A DNA stretch of 64,000 nt from Nitrosophilus kaiyonis. Its GTDB lineage: Bacteria; Campylobacterota; Campylobacteria; Campylobacterales; Nitratiruptoraceae. Below are positions 50,259-59,509 of this stretch, in pieces. The position numbers were made by a program, and so were the translations under genes. Below the pieces are notes generated by a model. It had not been told where the DNA came from and did no database searches. It worked only from the letters and a program-made list of their open reading frames with translations. Each line of letters begins with the position of its first letter. The first letter of the stretch is position 1. The stretch covers positions 845,501-909,500 of the forward strand of contig NZ_AP025696.1 in NCBI RefSeq assembly GCF_027943725.1. The letters run 5' to 3'.

Positions 50259-53200
50259 ATGGAAAAAAAACTTCGCATAATTATTGAGGCGGATGCAAAG
50301 ACTGGACAAGTATCAGTAGTAAAAAAAGAACTCGATAATTTGCATACTTCTGTATTATCTGCAGACAAAGCTTTTTTATCGCTATATAAGAGTTTGAAAA
50401 ATTTTGCCCTTGCTGGATCTTCTTTGTATGTACTTAATAAAACAATAGGTGATTTAGTTAGAAAAGGCATTGAATATAACAAATCTATTGAAACAATGAA
50501 AATAGGAATTGCCTCTTTAATCTCTGTAAATTCTAAAGCTGCAGAAGGGGCAAATAAATTTAAGCTTGCCATGAGAGAATCTTCAAAAATTATGAGTATG
50601 CTTAAAAAAGCGAATCTTGAGACTTCAGCCACATTAGAGCAGTTAACACAGGCATTTCAAGCTGCACTTGCTCCTTCGTTAAAAGCAGGCATGAATATAA
50701 AACAGACTGTTGAATACACAAAACTTATGACTCAAGCAGCTGGGGCAATGGGAGTACCGATGAATCAGCTTGCGCAAGAGCTTAAATCTGTTGTTAGTGG
50801 GACAATAGATTTAAACTCTGTTGTAGCTACAAATTTAGGTATAACTAATGAACAAATTAAACAAGCTAAAGAGCAGGGCAGATTATATGAATTTTTAAGA
50901 GATAAACTAAAAGATTTTGCAGAAGCAGGGAATGAAGTTAGCAACAGCTGGGAAGGCATGATGTCAAACATGGAGGACAGCTGGAGTAATCTTGCAGGTG
51001 AAATTACAAAACCTATCTTTGAGAATTTGAAAGATGATATAAAAGATATTATTAAATCTTTTAATAACGCTACAGAATCGATACATAATTTTATGCTTAA
51101 ATTTAGAGAATTGAAAAACATTAATGAAATCGATGACATAAGAAAAAAGATAAAAGCATGGCAACAAGAATTGAAATCTTTAGCAGAGAGGGCTAAAAAT
51201 CAGTCATTTTTAGCTCCAACTTTTTATGCGGAGATGAATCAGATCCAACAAAAAATACTAAAAGCCCAAGAGAGAATCAATGAATTAAAAGCAATTGAGA
51301 AAGAAAAAATAGAGATAAACACTAAAGAGGAAAAAAATAACTTAAAAACAGCAAAATTAAAAATTACTGTATATGATGAGTTGATAGAAAAATGGAAAAA
51401 ACTTAACAAATCAGTTTTAGAAAATGAATCAGTAAAAAAAGCAAAAAATATGTGGAATGAAAACAACCACGAAATTGTTATGACATTTAAATCTATAGGA
51501 GATACCGCCAAGTCTTCTGCAAAATCAGTAGCGAGTGCATGGTCTCAAGCTTCTGTAAGCATGGCAAATTCAATGCAACAAAACTTTTTTGATTTTATGA
51601 CTGGTAGGTTTCACTCATTTAAAGATTTTATGAAGAATCTATTGAATGATATGCTAAGCAACATCATCACCCCTTTTGCAAAATCTTTGAGCAATCTTTT
51701 TAGCAGTGGGGTTACTGGTGGGATTGTGAATATGAGAACAATTGCAGGTGGTTTATCTTTTGCTTCAGGTTCGGCTATGCTTGAGTGGCTTGGTAGAGCA
51801 AATGTGCAAGGCAATCATGCAATCTTGCCAAATGGGCAATATGTATCTATGGATACATTTTCGCAAATTGCAAATCTTGCTTCAGGTGGAAATCTTAGCG
51901 GTGCAATTAACCTTCTATCTTATGGCAGAACCGCTTACAATGCTTTTACTGGAGGATTGCAGTCTTTGATATATGCTCCAGCCATGGGAGTTGCTCAAAT
52001 TGGTACATATATGCAGGGCATACCACTTGTAGGCGGTACTCTTTCACAAGGCGCATATGGACTTTCAACTCTTCTTGCTGGGGGTAATCCTGCTATATAT
52101 GGTACTGCAGGAATGGCAGGGGCGACTTTGGGTGCAGGGCTGCTTGGCTATCTTGGCGGGACTGCGCTTGATAAGCTTTTTGGAAAGGAAACAAAAGCGG
52201 GCATAGGCGGAGGAATCGGTGCAGCTATAGGAACTCTTATAGCTCCAGGCATAGGCTCAGTTGTTGGTGGCTTACTCGGCTCAGTGATTGGCGGTATTTT
52301 TGGAGGAAAAACAAGAGTAAAATGGCGAAAAAGCGGGGTAGATATTGGGCAATCTACTAAAGATTACGCTAGCGGTAGATATTGGGCAGTAACACATTAT
52401 CATAAAAGCGGGGGCTGGTTTAGTCATGGCAAAAGTTGGGATGAATGGCGCTATAAAGGATTTGGTAGGAGAGAAATCGATGCAATCAAAAGAGTGATAG
52501 GTACATTTGATTCTCTTCTCTGGATGATGGGCGATTTTGATAAAGAACTAAAAGTTAGAGGCGGTAGATTTAGCTCAATTGAGCAGTTTTTATCTAAAAA
52601 TGTTGTGAAAAGCTTTTTAAAAGAAGTTATGGGGCTGGAGGATTTAACAAAAACTATTACATATACTTATTATAAAAAAATTCCTAATTTTTTAATAGCT
52701 TTTGGAAAAAAAATAGATAATCTTGCACCTAAATTAAACAACAATTTTATTAAAGGTCTCTTTGGTAGTTTTTATTCAACCGCTGTTACTGCAACCAAAA
52801 CAGTATTGACTGAAGATGGTAAAAAGCTAAATGAAGTCTATAGGGTTTGGGCAGACTATGCGAAATCTATCCATAAAAAGATATATGAAGCTTTTGCAGA
52901 TGTGGTGAATGACTACATCAAATCAAAGCGATCTTTTGCTACATGGTTTCAAGAGTTTAAAGGCAATACGCTTGAAGCTTTAAAACTACAAGCAAAATTC
53001 GCACAAGAAGATTTAAAACTCATACAAAGGACAATTGGCAAAGAGGCCGCGAATGTAACTATCGATAACTATCTGGAAGCATACGAAAAAGCAGTCAAAG
53101 AGAACTTCACGCCTCAAGTGATTCAGCAATGGAAGGCTTTGGGCGAAGCTTTGATGAAGGTCTCAGAAGCTGAGAAAAAATACAAAGAGGCTTTGATAGG

Positions 53201-53396
53201 CAGAACTGGTACATATGCAATACTGAGTGGCAGAATAGATATGATGATGGGCAAAGCGCATGATGCGACATCATTAAATATCGAAAAACTTGCAGATGAG
53301 ATTAGAAACGGAAACAGTGAGATGAAGCTACTTTTCTATGCGATTTTGAAAGAGCTCAAAAAACAGACCGCGATTGAGCAAGGATTAGAGCCATGA
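50259..53396 (+). CDS. Tail tape measure protein
   Basis: 1045-aa protein, longest in the prophage. N-terminal helical region with ATLEQLTQAFQAALAPSLKA and AGAMGVPMNQLAQELKSVVS (typical tape-measure start), a central coiled coil, then a glycine-rich hydrophobic zone (GAGLLGYLGGTALDKLFGKE; GIGGGIGAAIGTLIAPGIGS) and a C-terminal helical part. Its length predicts a tail of roughly 150 nm by the usual rule. It also may act in DNA passage. Preceded by the chaperone frames. Confidence 0.93.
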   Translation: MEKKLRIIIEADAKTGQVSVVKKELDNLHTSVLSADKAFLSLYKSLKNFALAGSSLYVLNKTIGDLVRKGIEYNKSIETMKIGIASLISVNSKAAEGANKFKLAMRESSKIMSMLKKANLETSATLEQLTQAFQAALAPSLKAGMNIKQTVEYTKLMTQAAGAMGVPMNQLAQELKSVVSGTIDLNSVVATNLGITNEQIKQAKEQGRLYEFLRDKLKDFAEAGNEVSNSWEGMMSNMEDSWSNLAGEITKPIFENLKDDIKDIIKSFNNATESIHNFMLKFRELKNINEIDDIRKKIKAWQQELKSLAERAKNQSFLAPTFYAEMNQIQQKILKAQERINELKAIEKEKIEINTKEEKNNLKTAKLKITVYDELIEKWKKLNKSVLENESVKKAKNMWNENNHEIVMTFKSIGDTAKSSAKSVASAWSQASVSMANSMQQNFFDFMTGRFHSFKDFMKNLLNDMLSNIITPFAKSLSNLFSSGVTGGIVNMRTIAGGLSFASGSAMLEWLGRANVQGNHAILPNGQYVSMDTFSQIANLASGGNLSGAINLLSYGRTAYNAFTGGLQSLIYAPAMGVAQIGTYMQGIPLVGGTLSQGAYGLSTLLAGGNPAIYGTAGMAGATLGAGLLGYLGGTALDKLFGKETKAGIGGGIGAAIGTLIAPGIGSVVGGLLGSVIGGIFGGKTRVKWRKSGVDIGQSTKDYASGRYWAVTHYHKSGGWFSHGKSWDEWRYKGFGRREIDAIKRVIGTFDSLLWMMGDFDKELKVRGGRFSSIEQFLSKNVVKSFLKEVMGLEDLTKTITYTYYKKIPNFLIAFGKKIDNLAPKLNNNFIKGLFGSFYSTAVTATKTVLTEDGKKLNEVYRVWADYAKSIHKKIYEAFADVVNDYIKSKRSFATWFQEFKGNTLEALKLQAKFAQEDLKLIQRTIGKEAANVTIDNYLEAYEKAVKENFTPQVIQQWKALGEALMKVSEAEKKYKEALIGRTGTYAILSGRIDMMMGKAHDATSLNIEKLADEIRNGNSEMKLLFYAILKELKKQTAIEQGLEP

Positions 53397-54277
53397 AGAT
53401 ATTAAAACCTGGTGATTTCACACTAAACAGCTCAAATGTGCTAGATAGCGCATATCCAGTTTGGGATAGCGCTACAACATATAATACTGGCGATATTGTA
53501 TATGTAACTGAAAATCATGGAGAATATCAGTCCTTGACCGATTCAAACACAAACAAATATCCGCTAGACAATCCAGCCGATTGGCAATGGCTTGGGACCA
53601 CGAACAGATGGAGAATGTTTGACCAGTATCTCAATACAGCAACTACGAATAACGGGACTATTGAAATAGAAGTGAGCGCATACGATGTAGGCGGAATATA
53701 TGTAGGAAATATCGTAGGAACTAATCTCACAATTGAAATCAAAGATAACGCAACAGGTGAGGTGATTGAAAGTGAATCCGTGAGTCTGATACCAGATCCG
53801 CTTGACTGGGAGGACTATTTTTTTGGAAGCTGGATAGACAACTATAAGCGCAACTATTTTTATGAGAGAAAAACGCTTACAAGGGATATATCGATTCATC
53901 TTGTTCTTGATAATGGCTCAGATGATGCACAAATAGGAATATTTGCTATTGGGCAGATGGACAATATAGGTGCAACACTTTATGATATTGGAGCTTCAGC
54001 TCTTGATTTCTCAAAAGTTGTTACAGACACAAATACAGGCGCAACATATCTGCAGCAGGGTAACTACGTCAAAACTCTTCAAGCAGATATTTTCGCATGG
54101 ACAAGCGGGATAGATTCTGTATATCGAAAGCTTGTGGAGATTCGCGGATTGCCTGTTGTTTTTATAGGCGAAGAGTATGAGACACTCAATGTTTTTGGGT
54201 TTATCAAAAAGTTTGAGACAGTGATAAAAGGACCAAAAGAGACATTGATCACGCTTGATATACAGGGACTAATTTAG
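53393..54277 (+). CDS. Distal tail protein with carbohydrate-binding-like N-terminus
   Basis: 294-aa protein. Residues ~20-65 (YPVWDSATTYNTGDIVYVTE then PADWQWLG) are like the small chitin/carbohydrate-binding modules seen in phage tail-tip proteins. The rest is beta-rich (ISIHLVLDNGSDDAQIGIFA). The start overlaps the tape-measure stop. Probably a tail-tip or hub component. Confidence 0.65.
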   Translation: MKILKPGDFTLNSSNVLDSAYPVWDSATTYNTGDIVYVTENHGEYQSLTDSNTNKYPLDNPADWQWLGTTNRWRMFDQYLNTATTNNGTIEIEVSAYDVGGIYVGNIVGTNLTIEIKDNATGEVIESESVSLIPDPLDWEDYFFGSWIDNYKRNYFYERKTLTRDISIHLVLDNGSDDAQIGIFAIGQMDNIGATLYDIGASALDFSKVVTDTNTGATYLQQGNYVKTLQADIFAWTSGIDSVYRKLVEIRGLPVVFIGEEYETLNVFGFIKKFETVIKGPKETLITLDIQGLI

Positions 54278-54288
54278 AAGGAGAATAG

Positions 54289-54783
54289 ATGGCGATAACG
54301 CAAAAGATAACAGACATACCAACACCGCCAAGCAGTAGTGACAAAGCAAATTTTCGTCAAAGAGCGGATAATTTTCTTGCAAGTTTAGACAATCTTGCAG
54401 ATGAGCTCAACACTTTTGCAGACCAGGCAAATTTGCTTGAGGATGATGTAAACAATTGGCTTGGCAATAAAGATGAAGCATATATTCGTATGTATCTTGG
54501 AGCGAAAGATACAGATCCTACTACAAGAAACGATGGAAGCGCTTTGCTAACTGGGGATTTGTATTTCAATACAACTAACAATGCGATGCGAGTCTATACA
54601 GGCAACGGCTGGGCAACAATATCAAATTTTCAAAACGGAGGGAGTGTTGATGGAGATATTGAATTTGCAACAACAACTGAGGGAATTGTTTTGAAAGATA
54701 GAACTTCAACTGATGCAGATGGAAATCCGTTGAGATATAGATTGTTTGTAGAAAATGGAAACTTAGGGATAGAGGAGATATAA
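54289..54783 (+). CDS. Tail fibre / tail repeat protein
   Basis: 164-aa protein. An N-terminal helix (NFLASLDNLADELNTFADQA) precedes a beta repeat common in fibres: YLGAKDTDPTTRNDGSAL, TGDLYFNTTNNAMRVYTGNG. The C-terminus resembles shaft segments. It lies 11 bp after the tail-tip gene and 1 bp before a receptor-binding-like gene, so the three probably build one fibre. Confidence 0.7.
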   Translation: MAITQKITDIPTPPSSSDKANFRQRADNFLASLDNLADELNTFADQANLLEDDVNNWLGNKDEAYIRMYLGAKDTDPTTRNDGSALLTGDLYFNTTNNAMRVYTGNGWATISNFQNGGSVDGDIEFATTTEGIVLKDRTSTDADGNPLRYRLFVENGNLGIEEI

Positions 54784-54784
54784 G

Positions 54785-55255
54785 ATGGCTAGTGGTGATA
54801 AAAGATACATTATAGATATGGTTAAAGATAATGACGGTGCTGGAAGCGATTTAGATGCTGATTTAGTCAGAGGTGGAGAGCCTGTAAAACTTGGGATAGA
54901 CGAGATAGTAAAAACTGATGGTAGTTTTATTAAAAATCAATGTACAGCATGGGCTATAATTGACGGAGTCAACGCAACTATAATTGATTCGTATAATATC
55001 AGTTCAGTTACTAAGGTTGGTACTGGCAAATATGATTTAGCATTTCAGACTCCCATGAACAATTCAAATTATTGTGTGATATGTGGTGGACAAAACAATG
55101 GAACGGGTAATGGATCTTGGAATGTTGTTGATAACAAAAATTCAACAACTTATGGTACAGGTACAACTGATGGTGTAGGAATAATTACTTATAAGAGCGA
55201 TGGAAGTTTTCAAGATCAAAACAGATTTTTTATAGCAATATTCGGAGGAAAATAA
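54785..55255 (+). CDS. Tail fibre tip / receptor-binding-like protein
   Basis: 156-aa protein: a short N-terminal segment (DMVKDNDGAGSDLDADLVRG) of the kind that follows fibre shafts, then a beta-rich domain with CTAWAIIDGVNATIIDSYNI and FQTPMNNSNYCVICGGQNNG, similar to C-terminal head domains of phage fibres. Likely contacts the host surface. The stop overlaps the next gene. Confidence 0.65.
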   Translation: MASGDKRYIIDMVKDNDGAGSDLDADLVRGGEPVKLGIDEIVKTDGSFIKNQCTAWAIIDGVNATIIDSYNISSVTKVGTGKYDLAFQTPMNNSNYCVICGGQNNGTGNGSWNVVDNKNSTTYGTGTTDGVGIITYKSDGSFQDQNRFFIAIFGGK

Positions 55256-55728
55256 TGAAATTAAAACATTTTTATAAAATAAACCAAAATGGACGAGCAA
55301 GCTTTGGAAGTGGATATAAGATTCCTGACGGCTTTATAGAATATTCAAAAGGACAAGAACCTCAAGAGCTTTTAAATGCTTTGCTTATTGATTTTAAAAA
55401 GAGAAAAAAACAAGAAATAGAATCGGCCTACAATCAAGCTATTCAAGAACCTATTGCATACAACGTTGGTGGTTCAGATTATATTTTTCAATCCGATGAA
55501 AAGTCTCAAGATATTCTCTCAAAAGTTATTGTATCTGCTCCTGCGGGATTTGAAACTGACTGGCTTGACATTGATAATAACCCTGTACATGTAACTTTAG
55601 ATGATTTGAAAGGCTTGGCACAAGCTATATTAACAAGAGGACAGCAATTGTTCGCTAAGAAAGTACAATTGAAACAGCAAGTAGATGCTTGTACTACCAA
55701 AGAAGAAGTTGAGGCTATAAGGTGGTGA
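55255..55728 (+). CDS. DUF4376-like tail fibre accessory protein
   Basis: 157-aa protein: KQEIESAYNQAIQEPIAYNV, the SDYIFQSDEKSQDILSKVIV helix and HVTLDDLKGLAQAILTRGQQ match DUF4376, a family encoded beside phage tail-fibre genes and presumed to be a fibre accessory or chaperone. The short N-terminal part binds variable partners. The order fibre tip - DUF4376 - lysis genes is usual. Confidence 0.75.
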   Translation: MKLKHFYKINQNGRASFGSGYKIPDGFIEYSKGQEPQELLNALLIDFKKRKKQEIESAYNQAIQEPIAYNVGGSDYIFQSDEKSQDILSKVIVSAPAGFETDWLDIDNNPVHVTLDDLKGLAQAILTRGQQLFAKKVQLKQQVDACTTKEEVEAIRW

Positions 55729-55729
55729 T

Positions 55730-56083
55730 ATGAAAGAATTTGTATTATTTCTTATTGCATATATTCTTGTTGTAGTTCTAACACCTGTAGCTTTTGTTTT
55801 GAATATTATTAGAAAAGCAATACTAGGACACAGCATAAAGGATTACATATTTACAGCTTCAATAGGGTTTGATCAGGCAGGTGGTTCTATTCTGTATGAA
55901 CAGGAAAACTGGACTATTAGCTCGTTTACATACTATTTGTGCGCATACAAGAAAAATAAATATGCCTGTATGTTTATGAGATTTATAAACTTTATCTTTG
56001 GAAAAGAACATTGTAAAAGAAGCTATATTTGGGAGATAACAAAAGATAGCGAAGATTTAGAGAATGTCATAAGGAAAGTGTGA
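55730..56083 (+). CDS. Membrane protein of the lysis region
   Basis: 117-aa protein with one strong N-terminal membrane helix (EFVLFLIAYILVVVLTPVAF) and a cytoplasmic or periplasmic domain with several Tyr, Cys and Trp residues. Not recognised. Position just upstream of the holin suggests a lysis accessory. The stop overlaps the holin start. Confidence 0.55.
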   Translation: MKEFVLFLIAYILVVVLTPVAFVLNIIRKAILGHSIKDYIFTASIGFDQAGGSILYEQENWTISSFTYYLCAYKKNKYACMFMRFINFIFGKEHCKRSYIWEITKDSEDLENVIRKV

Positions 56084-56508
56084 TGAATTGGGTGAGCGAA
56101 ATATTCAGCGGAGCAGTTGATAAAGTTATTGATAGTGTAGGAAATGCTTTAGATAAGCTTTTTACTTCAGACGAGGAGAGATTAAAAGCTCAAGTATTGC
56201 TTGACAAGGTAAAAAGTGAAATGAATCTTGAGCTTGGAAGGCAGGCTCTAGAATATGATAAGCAAATAACTGAGAGATGGAAAAGCGATAACGAACATGC
56301 CATAACAAGATTGGTTAGGCCGTCAATCGTCATATGGACATATTTTCTATTTACTATTGTGATGCTGCTTGACGGAAATCTTGGAAATTTTCATATAAAT
56401 CCTGCTTATATACCTATGCTTGAAACTATAGTAGTTACTGTTACTGTAGCATATTTTGGCAGCAGAGGTGTTGAAAAAGTAAGTAAGTTTATTGAAAAAG
56501 GCGATTAA
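56083..56508 (+). CDS. Holin (3TM family)
   Basis: 141-aa protein of the phage holin 3TM type: an N-terminal amphipathic region (FTSDEERLKAQVLLDKVKSE), then RLVRPSIVIWTYFLFTIVML and a final helix (MLETIVVTVTVAYFGSRGVE). ATG 56083 after AAGGAAAG was chosen; GTG 56080 is possible. Holin sets lysis timing by opening the inner membrane for the endolysin encoded two genes later. Confidence 0.8.
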   Translation: MNWVSEIFSGAVDKVIDSVGNALDKLFTSDEERLKAQVLLDKVKSEMNLELGRQALEYDKQITERWKSDNEHAITRLVRPSIVIWTYFLFTIVMLLDGNLGNFHINPAYIPMLETIVVTVTVAYFGSRGVEKVSKFIEKGD

Positions 56509-56819
56509 TGGAAGAGAGAATTTTAAAAATAGAAAAAGAGCTTGCAATTATGGCAAGCACACAAAATGAAATGAAAAGAGCATTGGAAGAAATATCACAG
56601 ACATTAAAAGAAATGTTAAAGCTTCATACTGATACACAACTAATGAGACAAAAAATTGAAAGCATGGACAGGGAAGTAAGCGAGAGTTTTAAAAGAGTAC
56701 ATAAAAGAACTGATAAATTAGAAGATAATGTTAGATGGGTAGTAAGGACTATAATAGGATCACTTTTAACAGGTTTCATTGGGATAATGTTTTATGTTAT
56801 AAAAACTATAGCGGGGTAA
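56508..56819 (+). CDS. XhlA-like coiled-coil membrane protein
   Basis: 103-aa protein: ~75 residues of coiled coil (RILKIEKELAIMASTQNEMK; DKLEDNVRWVVRTIIGSLLT) and one C-terminal helix (GFIGIMFYVIKTIAG). This is the layout of haemolysin XhlA-type lysis accessories. It lies between holin and endolysin and starts on the holin stop. Confidence 0.7.
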   Translation: MEERILKIEKELAIMASTQNEMKRALEEISQTLKEMLKLHTDTQLMRQKIESMDREVSESFKRVHKRTDKLEDNVRWVVRTIIGSLLTGFIGIMFYVIKTIAG

Positions 56820-56822
56820 TCA

Positions 56823-57377
56823 ATGGCTGATTTTAATCATGCTTTTGAAGTATTGAAACATCTAGAGTTCAAAGATTGCTCAGATGCATTGCACTGGAAT
56901 GAAGGAGAGCAGGGCTGGACATTCATGGGGATATACCAAAATGCGCATCCAAATAGCAAAATATGGAAAGAGCTTGAAAAATATCAAGAGATAGAAAAAG
57001 ATCCGAAAAAACTCTCAAGGCTTTTGTGCAACAATATAACTGCTATGCAAGAAGTAAAAAATATATATAGGATGAAGTACTGGAACAGAGCGAAGCTTTA
57101 CGATGTAAAAAGCCAAAAAAAAGCTGAGGAGATTTTTGTATTTGGAGTAAATGTTGGAATTGAAAATGCTATCAAAAAGGCTCAAGAGTTAGTTGGAGTT
57201 AAAGCTGATGGAATAGTGGGACCAAAAACTTTGAAAGCTTTGAATGAGTATGATAAAGATTTGTTTGATGCTGGATATGATTTTGAAGAAATAAAATACT
57301 ATAAAGAGCTTATCAATAAAAATCCAAAATTTGCAAAGTATGAAAAAGGGTGGGTAAATAGAGCAAAAGCAGTGTGA
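56823..57377 (+). CDS. Endolysin, glycoside hydrolase family 108 type
   Basis: 184-aa lysin. The N-terminal catalytic domain begins FNHAFEVLKHLEF and has the HWNEGEQGWTFMGIYQNAHP segment with the catalytic Glu region of N-acetylmuramidases (GH108). The C-terminal ~70 residues are a peptidoglycan-binding domain (AQELVGVKADGIVGPKTLKA). No signal peptide, so it depends on the holin. Last phage gene before attR. Confidence 0.88.
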   Translation: MADFNHAFEVLKHLEFKDCSDALHWNEGEQGWTFMGIYQNAHPNSKIWKELEKYQEIEKDPKKLSRLLCNNITAMQEVKNIYRMKYWNRAKLYDVKSQKKAEEIFVFGVNVGIENAIKKAQELVGVKADGIVGPKTLKALNEYDKDLFDAGYDFEEIKYYKELINKNPKFAKYEKGWVNRAKAV

Positions 57378-57390
57378 TTTTTTCAATTAC

Positions 57391-57422
57391 TGTCAGTAAA
57401 AAATCAAAAATGTCTGCTGACA
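57391..57422. promoter_or_regulatory. Candidate integrase arm-type sites, right end
   Basis: TGTCAGTA (57391-57398) and inverted TGCTGACA (57415-57422), matching the TGTCAGCA pair at the left end. They lie 40-70 bp inside attR. The stretch 57378-57462 contains no gene. Confidence 0.4.
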
Positions 57423-57462
57423 CCTTCGTTTAAGTTTCAGTATTTTAGGGCTTTATTTCAAG

Positions 57463-57507
57463 TTGCGGTTCTGTAGGCCAGAGGTTCGAATCCTCTCGGG
57501 CGCGCCA
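57463..57507 (+). repeat. attR core (partial tRNA-Arg copy)
   Basis: 45 bp identical to the tRNA-Arg 3' part at 22585-22629, from the anticodon loop to CCA, without the 5' half, so no second tRNA is encoded. Marks the right end of the prophage; host sequence resumes with the membrane-protein gene at 57512. Confidence 0.96.
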
Positions 57508-57511
57508 GTTT

Positions 57512-58783
57512 TTAACTGCTTTTAATATTAAATTTCTCTATTGGACTTGGTCTATTTTTATATTCAAAATATATTTTTGCTGCTTTTAAAAGATTTAAAA
57601 AAAGAAAGAGATTAGAAATTATAATAAATATCGATAAAATCTTTTCAATATTTATAAATGGGATTAAAATCAAACAGATAAAAGCTATAAAATGAAATAA
57701 AAATTGAATTTTTTCATATCTATCATCAATCATCTCTTTCATAGTAGGAATATCAAAAAATCCTTTTGAGCTTAAATGAAACCATGCAAGGAAAGGAATA
57801 ATTTTATAAAGCATTCCATTTATGAGACTTATAGCAAAACCAAAACCTAAAAATACTCCACTTATCCATGTTAAATTAAATGAATAATAAAAAATATCTA
57901 GCAGTAACAAAATTGTTCCAATAATCAAAGATATTGAGGATAGGTACCAATATTTTATAGTTATATCTGAAATTTTTCTTTTTCTATTTATTAAATGATA
58001 AAAAGAGATAAAACCAAATAAAGCAAAGGCTATAAGAAGAAATATAATTGCATATTTATATTTTATAAAAAGCGAAAATATTGAAAAAATTATAAAAAAG
58101 AGTATTGAAAAATTTAAAATTCTTTTTAAATTCGCGTTGAACTCTTTTGTAACATAAAACATTGGAATAACTTGATATGAAACACCTATTATCAAAAGTC
58201 CAACCCAACCAAAAAAAGCAGCAATTGCATGAGCATTTAAGAATGAATAAAAACTCTCTTTTATATGCGAAGTTCCTATAGAAAAAAGAATATGAAAGCC
58301 TAAAAGTAGTGTTATAATTAAAAATATTAATGATGCTCTCATTGCATTAACTGTATGGTTGCTAAATGAAGCAGTAAATAGTTTATATAGAGTTATTATC
58401 GAAAAAATACCCAAAGATATTATAAAAAAAGGTATAGAAAAAAGCAGAAACTGATTTTTTTCGAAATAAAATCCAGTAAAAAAAAGTATTATAGCAATTA
58501 AAAGGCTAATATGTATAATTTTTGAAAAAAGTATAGGTTTTGGAAATCTAACACCAACTAAAACAGGAAGCATCTGCTGAAGTGCTCCAATCATGACCAT
58601 ACTCATAAAACCAATAGTAAAAAGATGAATAATAGCAACAGTTTGCAAAGAGTAAAAAATAGAAAAATTTTGAGTAAAAAATATAAAAACCCCAGCTATA
58701 ATTGCAAATATTGGAGCTGTTAGGAAAAAACGAAGAGGTGCCTCAAGAGGCGGAGCTTGATCAAGAGATAATCCTTTAAACAT
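57512..58783 (-). CDS. Multi-pass membrane protein of the NnrS/oxidase-like kind
   Basis: 423-aa protein with about 12 membrane helices and conserved His positions in helices (VAIIHLFTIGFMSMVMIGAL; FLNAHAIAAFFGWVGLLIIG). The pattern is like the heme-copper-oxidase-related and NnrS-like membrane proteins associated with nitric-oxide metabolism. It is last in a three-gene unit with hemerythrin and DUF2249. Its stop is 5 bp from attR, so prophage insertion left it intact. Exact family uncertain. Confidence 0.6.
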   Translation of the reverse strand: MFKGLSLDQAPPLEAPLRFFLTAPIFAIIAGVFIFFTQNFSIFYSLQTVAIIHLFTIGFMSMVMIGALQQMLPVLVGVRFPKPILFSKIIHISLLIAIILFFTGFYFEKNQFLLFSIPFFIISLGIFSIITLYKLFTASFSNHTVNAMRASLIFLIITLLLGFHILFSIGTSHIKESFYSFLNAHAIAAFFGWVGLLIIGVSYQVIPMFYVTKEFNANLKRILNFSILFFIIFSIFSLFIKYKYAIIFLLIAFALFGFISFYHLINRKRKISDITIKYWYLSSISLIIGTILLLLDIFYYSFNLTWISGVFLGFGFAISLINGMLYKIIPFLAWFHLSSKGFFDIPTMKEMIDDRYEKIQFLFHFIAFICLILIPFINIEKILSIFIIISNLFLFLNLLKAAKIYFEYKNRPSPIEKFNIKSS

Positions 58784-59033
58784 TATCTATCTTCTCCAAA
58801 ACTTTCTGTTTATCTTTTGGGAAAAAGATATATATGTGATATTCATCTTTATCTTTTTTTATAATATACTCATATCCCATATTTGATAGTTTATTCAATA
58901 AAATATCTGGACTCATTCTATGGATTTGATGAATATAACTCTGGCCTTCTATAACATTTTGAAGAGCTGAAAGAACAAGTTGCATAGGAGCTGGAGCCTC
59001 TAAATCTTTGGTATCAACCAAAATCTCTTCCAT
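58776..59033 (-). CDS. DUF2249 protein
   Basis: 85-aa protein of the TusA-like DUF2249 family: DTKDLEAPAPMQLVLSAL at the start, QIHRMSPDILLNKLSNMGYE and YHIYIFFPKD. The conserved Cys of TusA proteins is absent, as in most DUF2249 members. These genes often stand with hemerythrins and NO-reductase-like proteins. It overlaps the membrane-protein gene by 8 bp. Confidence 0.82.
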   Translation of the reverse strand: MEEILVDTKDLEAPAPMQLVLSALQNVIEGQSYIHQIHRMSPDILLNKLSNMGYEYIIKKDKDEYHIYIFFPKDKQKVLEKIDNV

Positions 59034-59048
59034 TTTTTCTCCTATTTG

Positions 59049-59483
59049 CTAAATTTTAACTTTTTTCATCTCTTCTAAAATATTTTCTTTATCAAATGGT
59101 AACTGCTCTGCCATATTGTATAAAATCTGCTCCTCTTTCATATTATGCTGTTGAGTCATAATCATAAAAGTCTCACCTAAACCTAAAGCTTTATCTTGGT
59201 TTTTATTTTCAATAGCTTCACCAAGCTGATCTATTATGCTTTTAATTTGTGCATGCTCCATTTTCATTACATAAATTGGTCCTTCACCAGATCCTACAAA
59301 CTCTTCCATTTTAGGAAACAAAACCTCTTCTTCCATAGCAAAATGTTTAAGCATTGCATTTTTAAAAGGTATAAAAAGTTCAAGTGCTTTATCAAAATCA
59401 CCTTCATTTAAAGCTTCCTCTAAAGGAGCATAAAGGTTGTCGCACTCTCTATGGTCATTGGTCATAAAATCTTTAATTGCCAT
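59049..59483 (-). CDS. Hemerythrin-like HHE-domain protein
   Basis: 144-aa four-helix protein with the di-iron pattern of HHE domains: FMTNDHRECD (first His), AMLKHFAMEEEVLFPKMEEF (His and Glu), MEHAQIKSIID and MTQQHNMKEEQILYNMAE. Likely binds O2 or NO or acts in iron-sulfur repair. RBS GAGGAGA precedes the ATG. First gene of the DUF2249/membrane-protein operon, behind a promoter with an FNR-like box. Confidence 0.88.
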   Translation of the reverse strand: MAIKDFMTNDHRECDNLYAPLEEALNEGDFDKALELFIPFKNAMLKHFAMEEEVLFPKMEEFVGSGEGPIYVMKMEHAQIKSIIDQLGEAIENKNQDKALGLGETFMIMTQQHNMKEEQILYNMAEQLPFDKENILEEMKKVKI

Positions 59484-59509
59484 ACAATCTCCTCAATATT
59501 TTTTATGTA

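Larger units (their letters stand above)
22630..57462. mobile_element. Integrated temperate siphovirus-type prophage (~34.8 kb)
   Basis: Bounded by the 45-bp direct repeat of the tRNA-Arg 3' end. Module order from left: integrase/excisionase, early-left genes with recombination (minus strand), immunity and moron region, early-right replication, terminase, head, tail tape measure and fibres, holin and endolysin. A long tape-measure protein and a tail-tube gene with no sheath gene indicate a long, flexible, non-contractile tail. No essential module is obviously missing, so the element may be inducible. One small gene near the left end carries a stop codon. Confidence 0.95.

Noticed and set aside
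22630..57462. Identity with Nitratiruptor phage NrS-1
   Set aside because: NrS-1 is a vent Campylobacterota temperate siphovirus of similar size, but its hallmark primase-polymerase gene is absent here and replication uses a DnaB-type helicase.
57463..57507. Second tRNA gene at attR
   Set aside because: Only the 3' 45 bp are present; the acceptor 5' strand and D-arm are missing, so no tRNA can be made.
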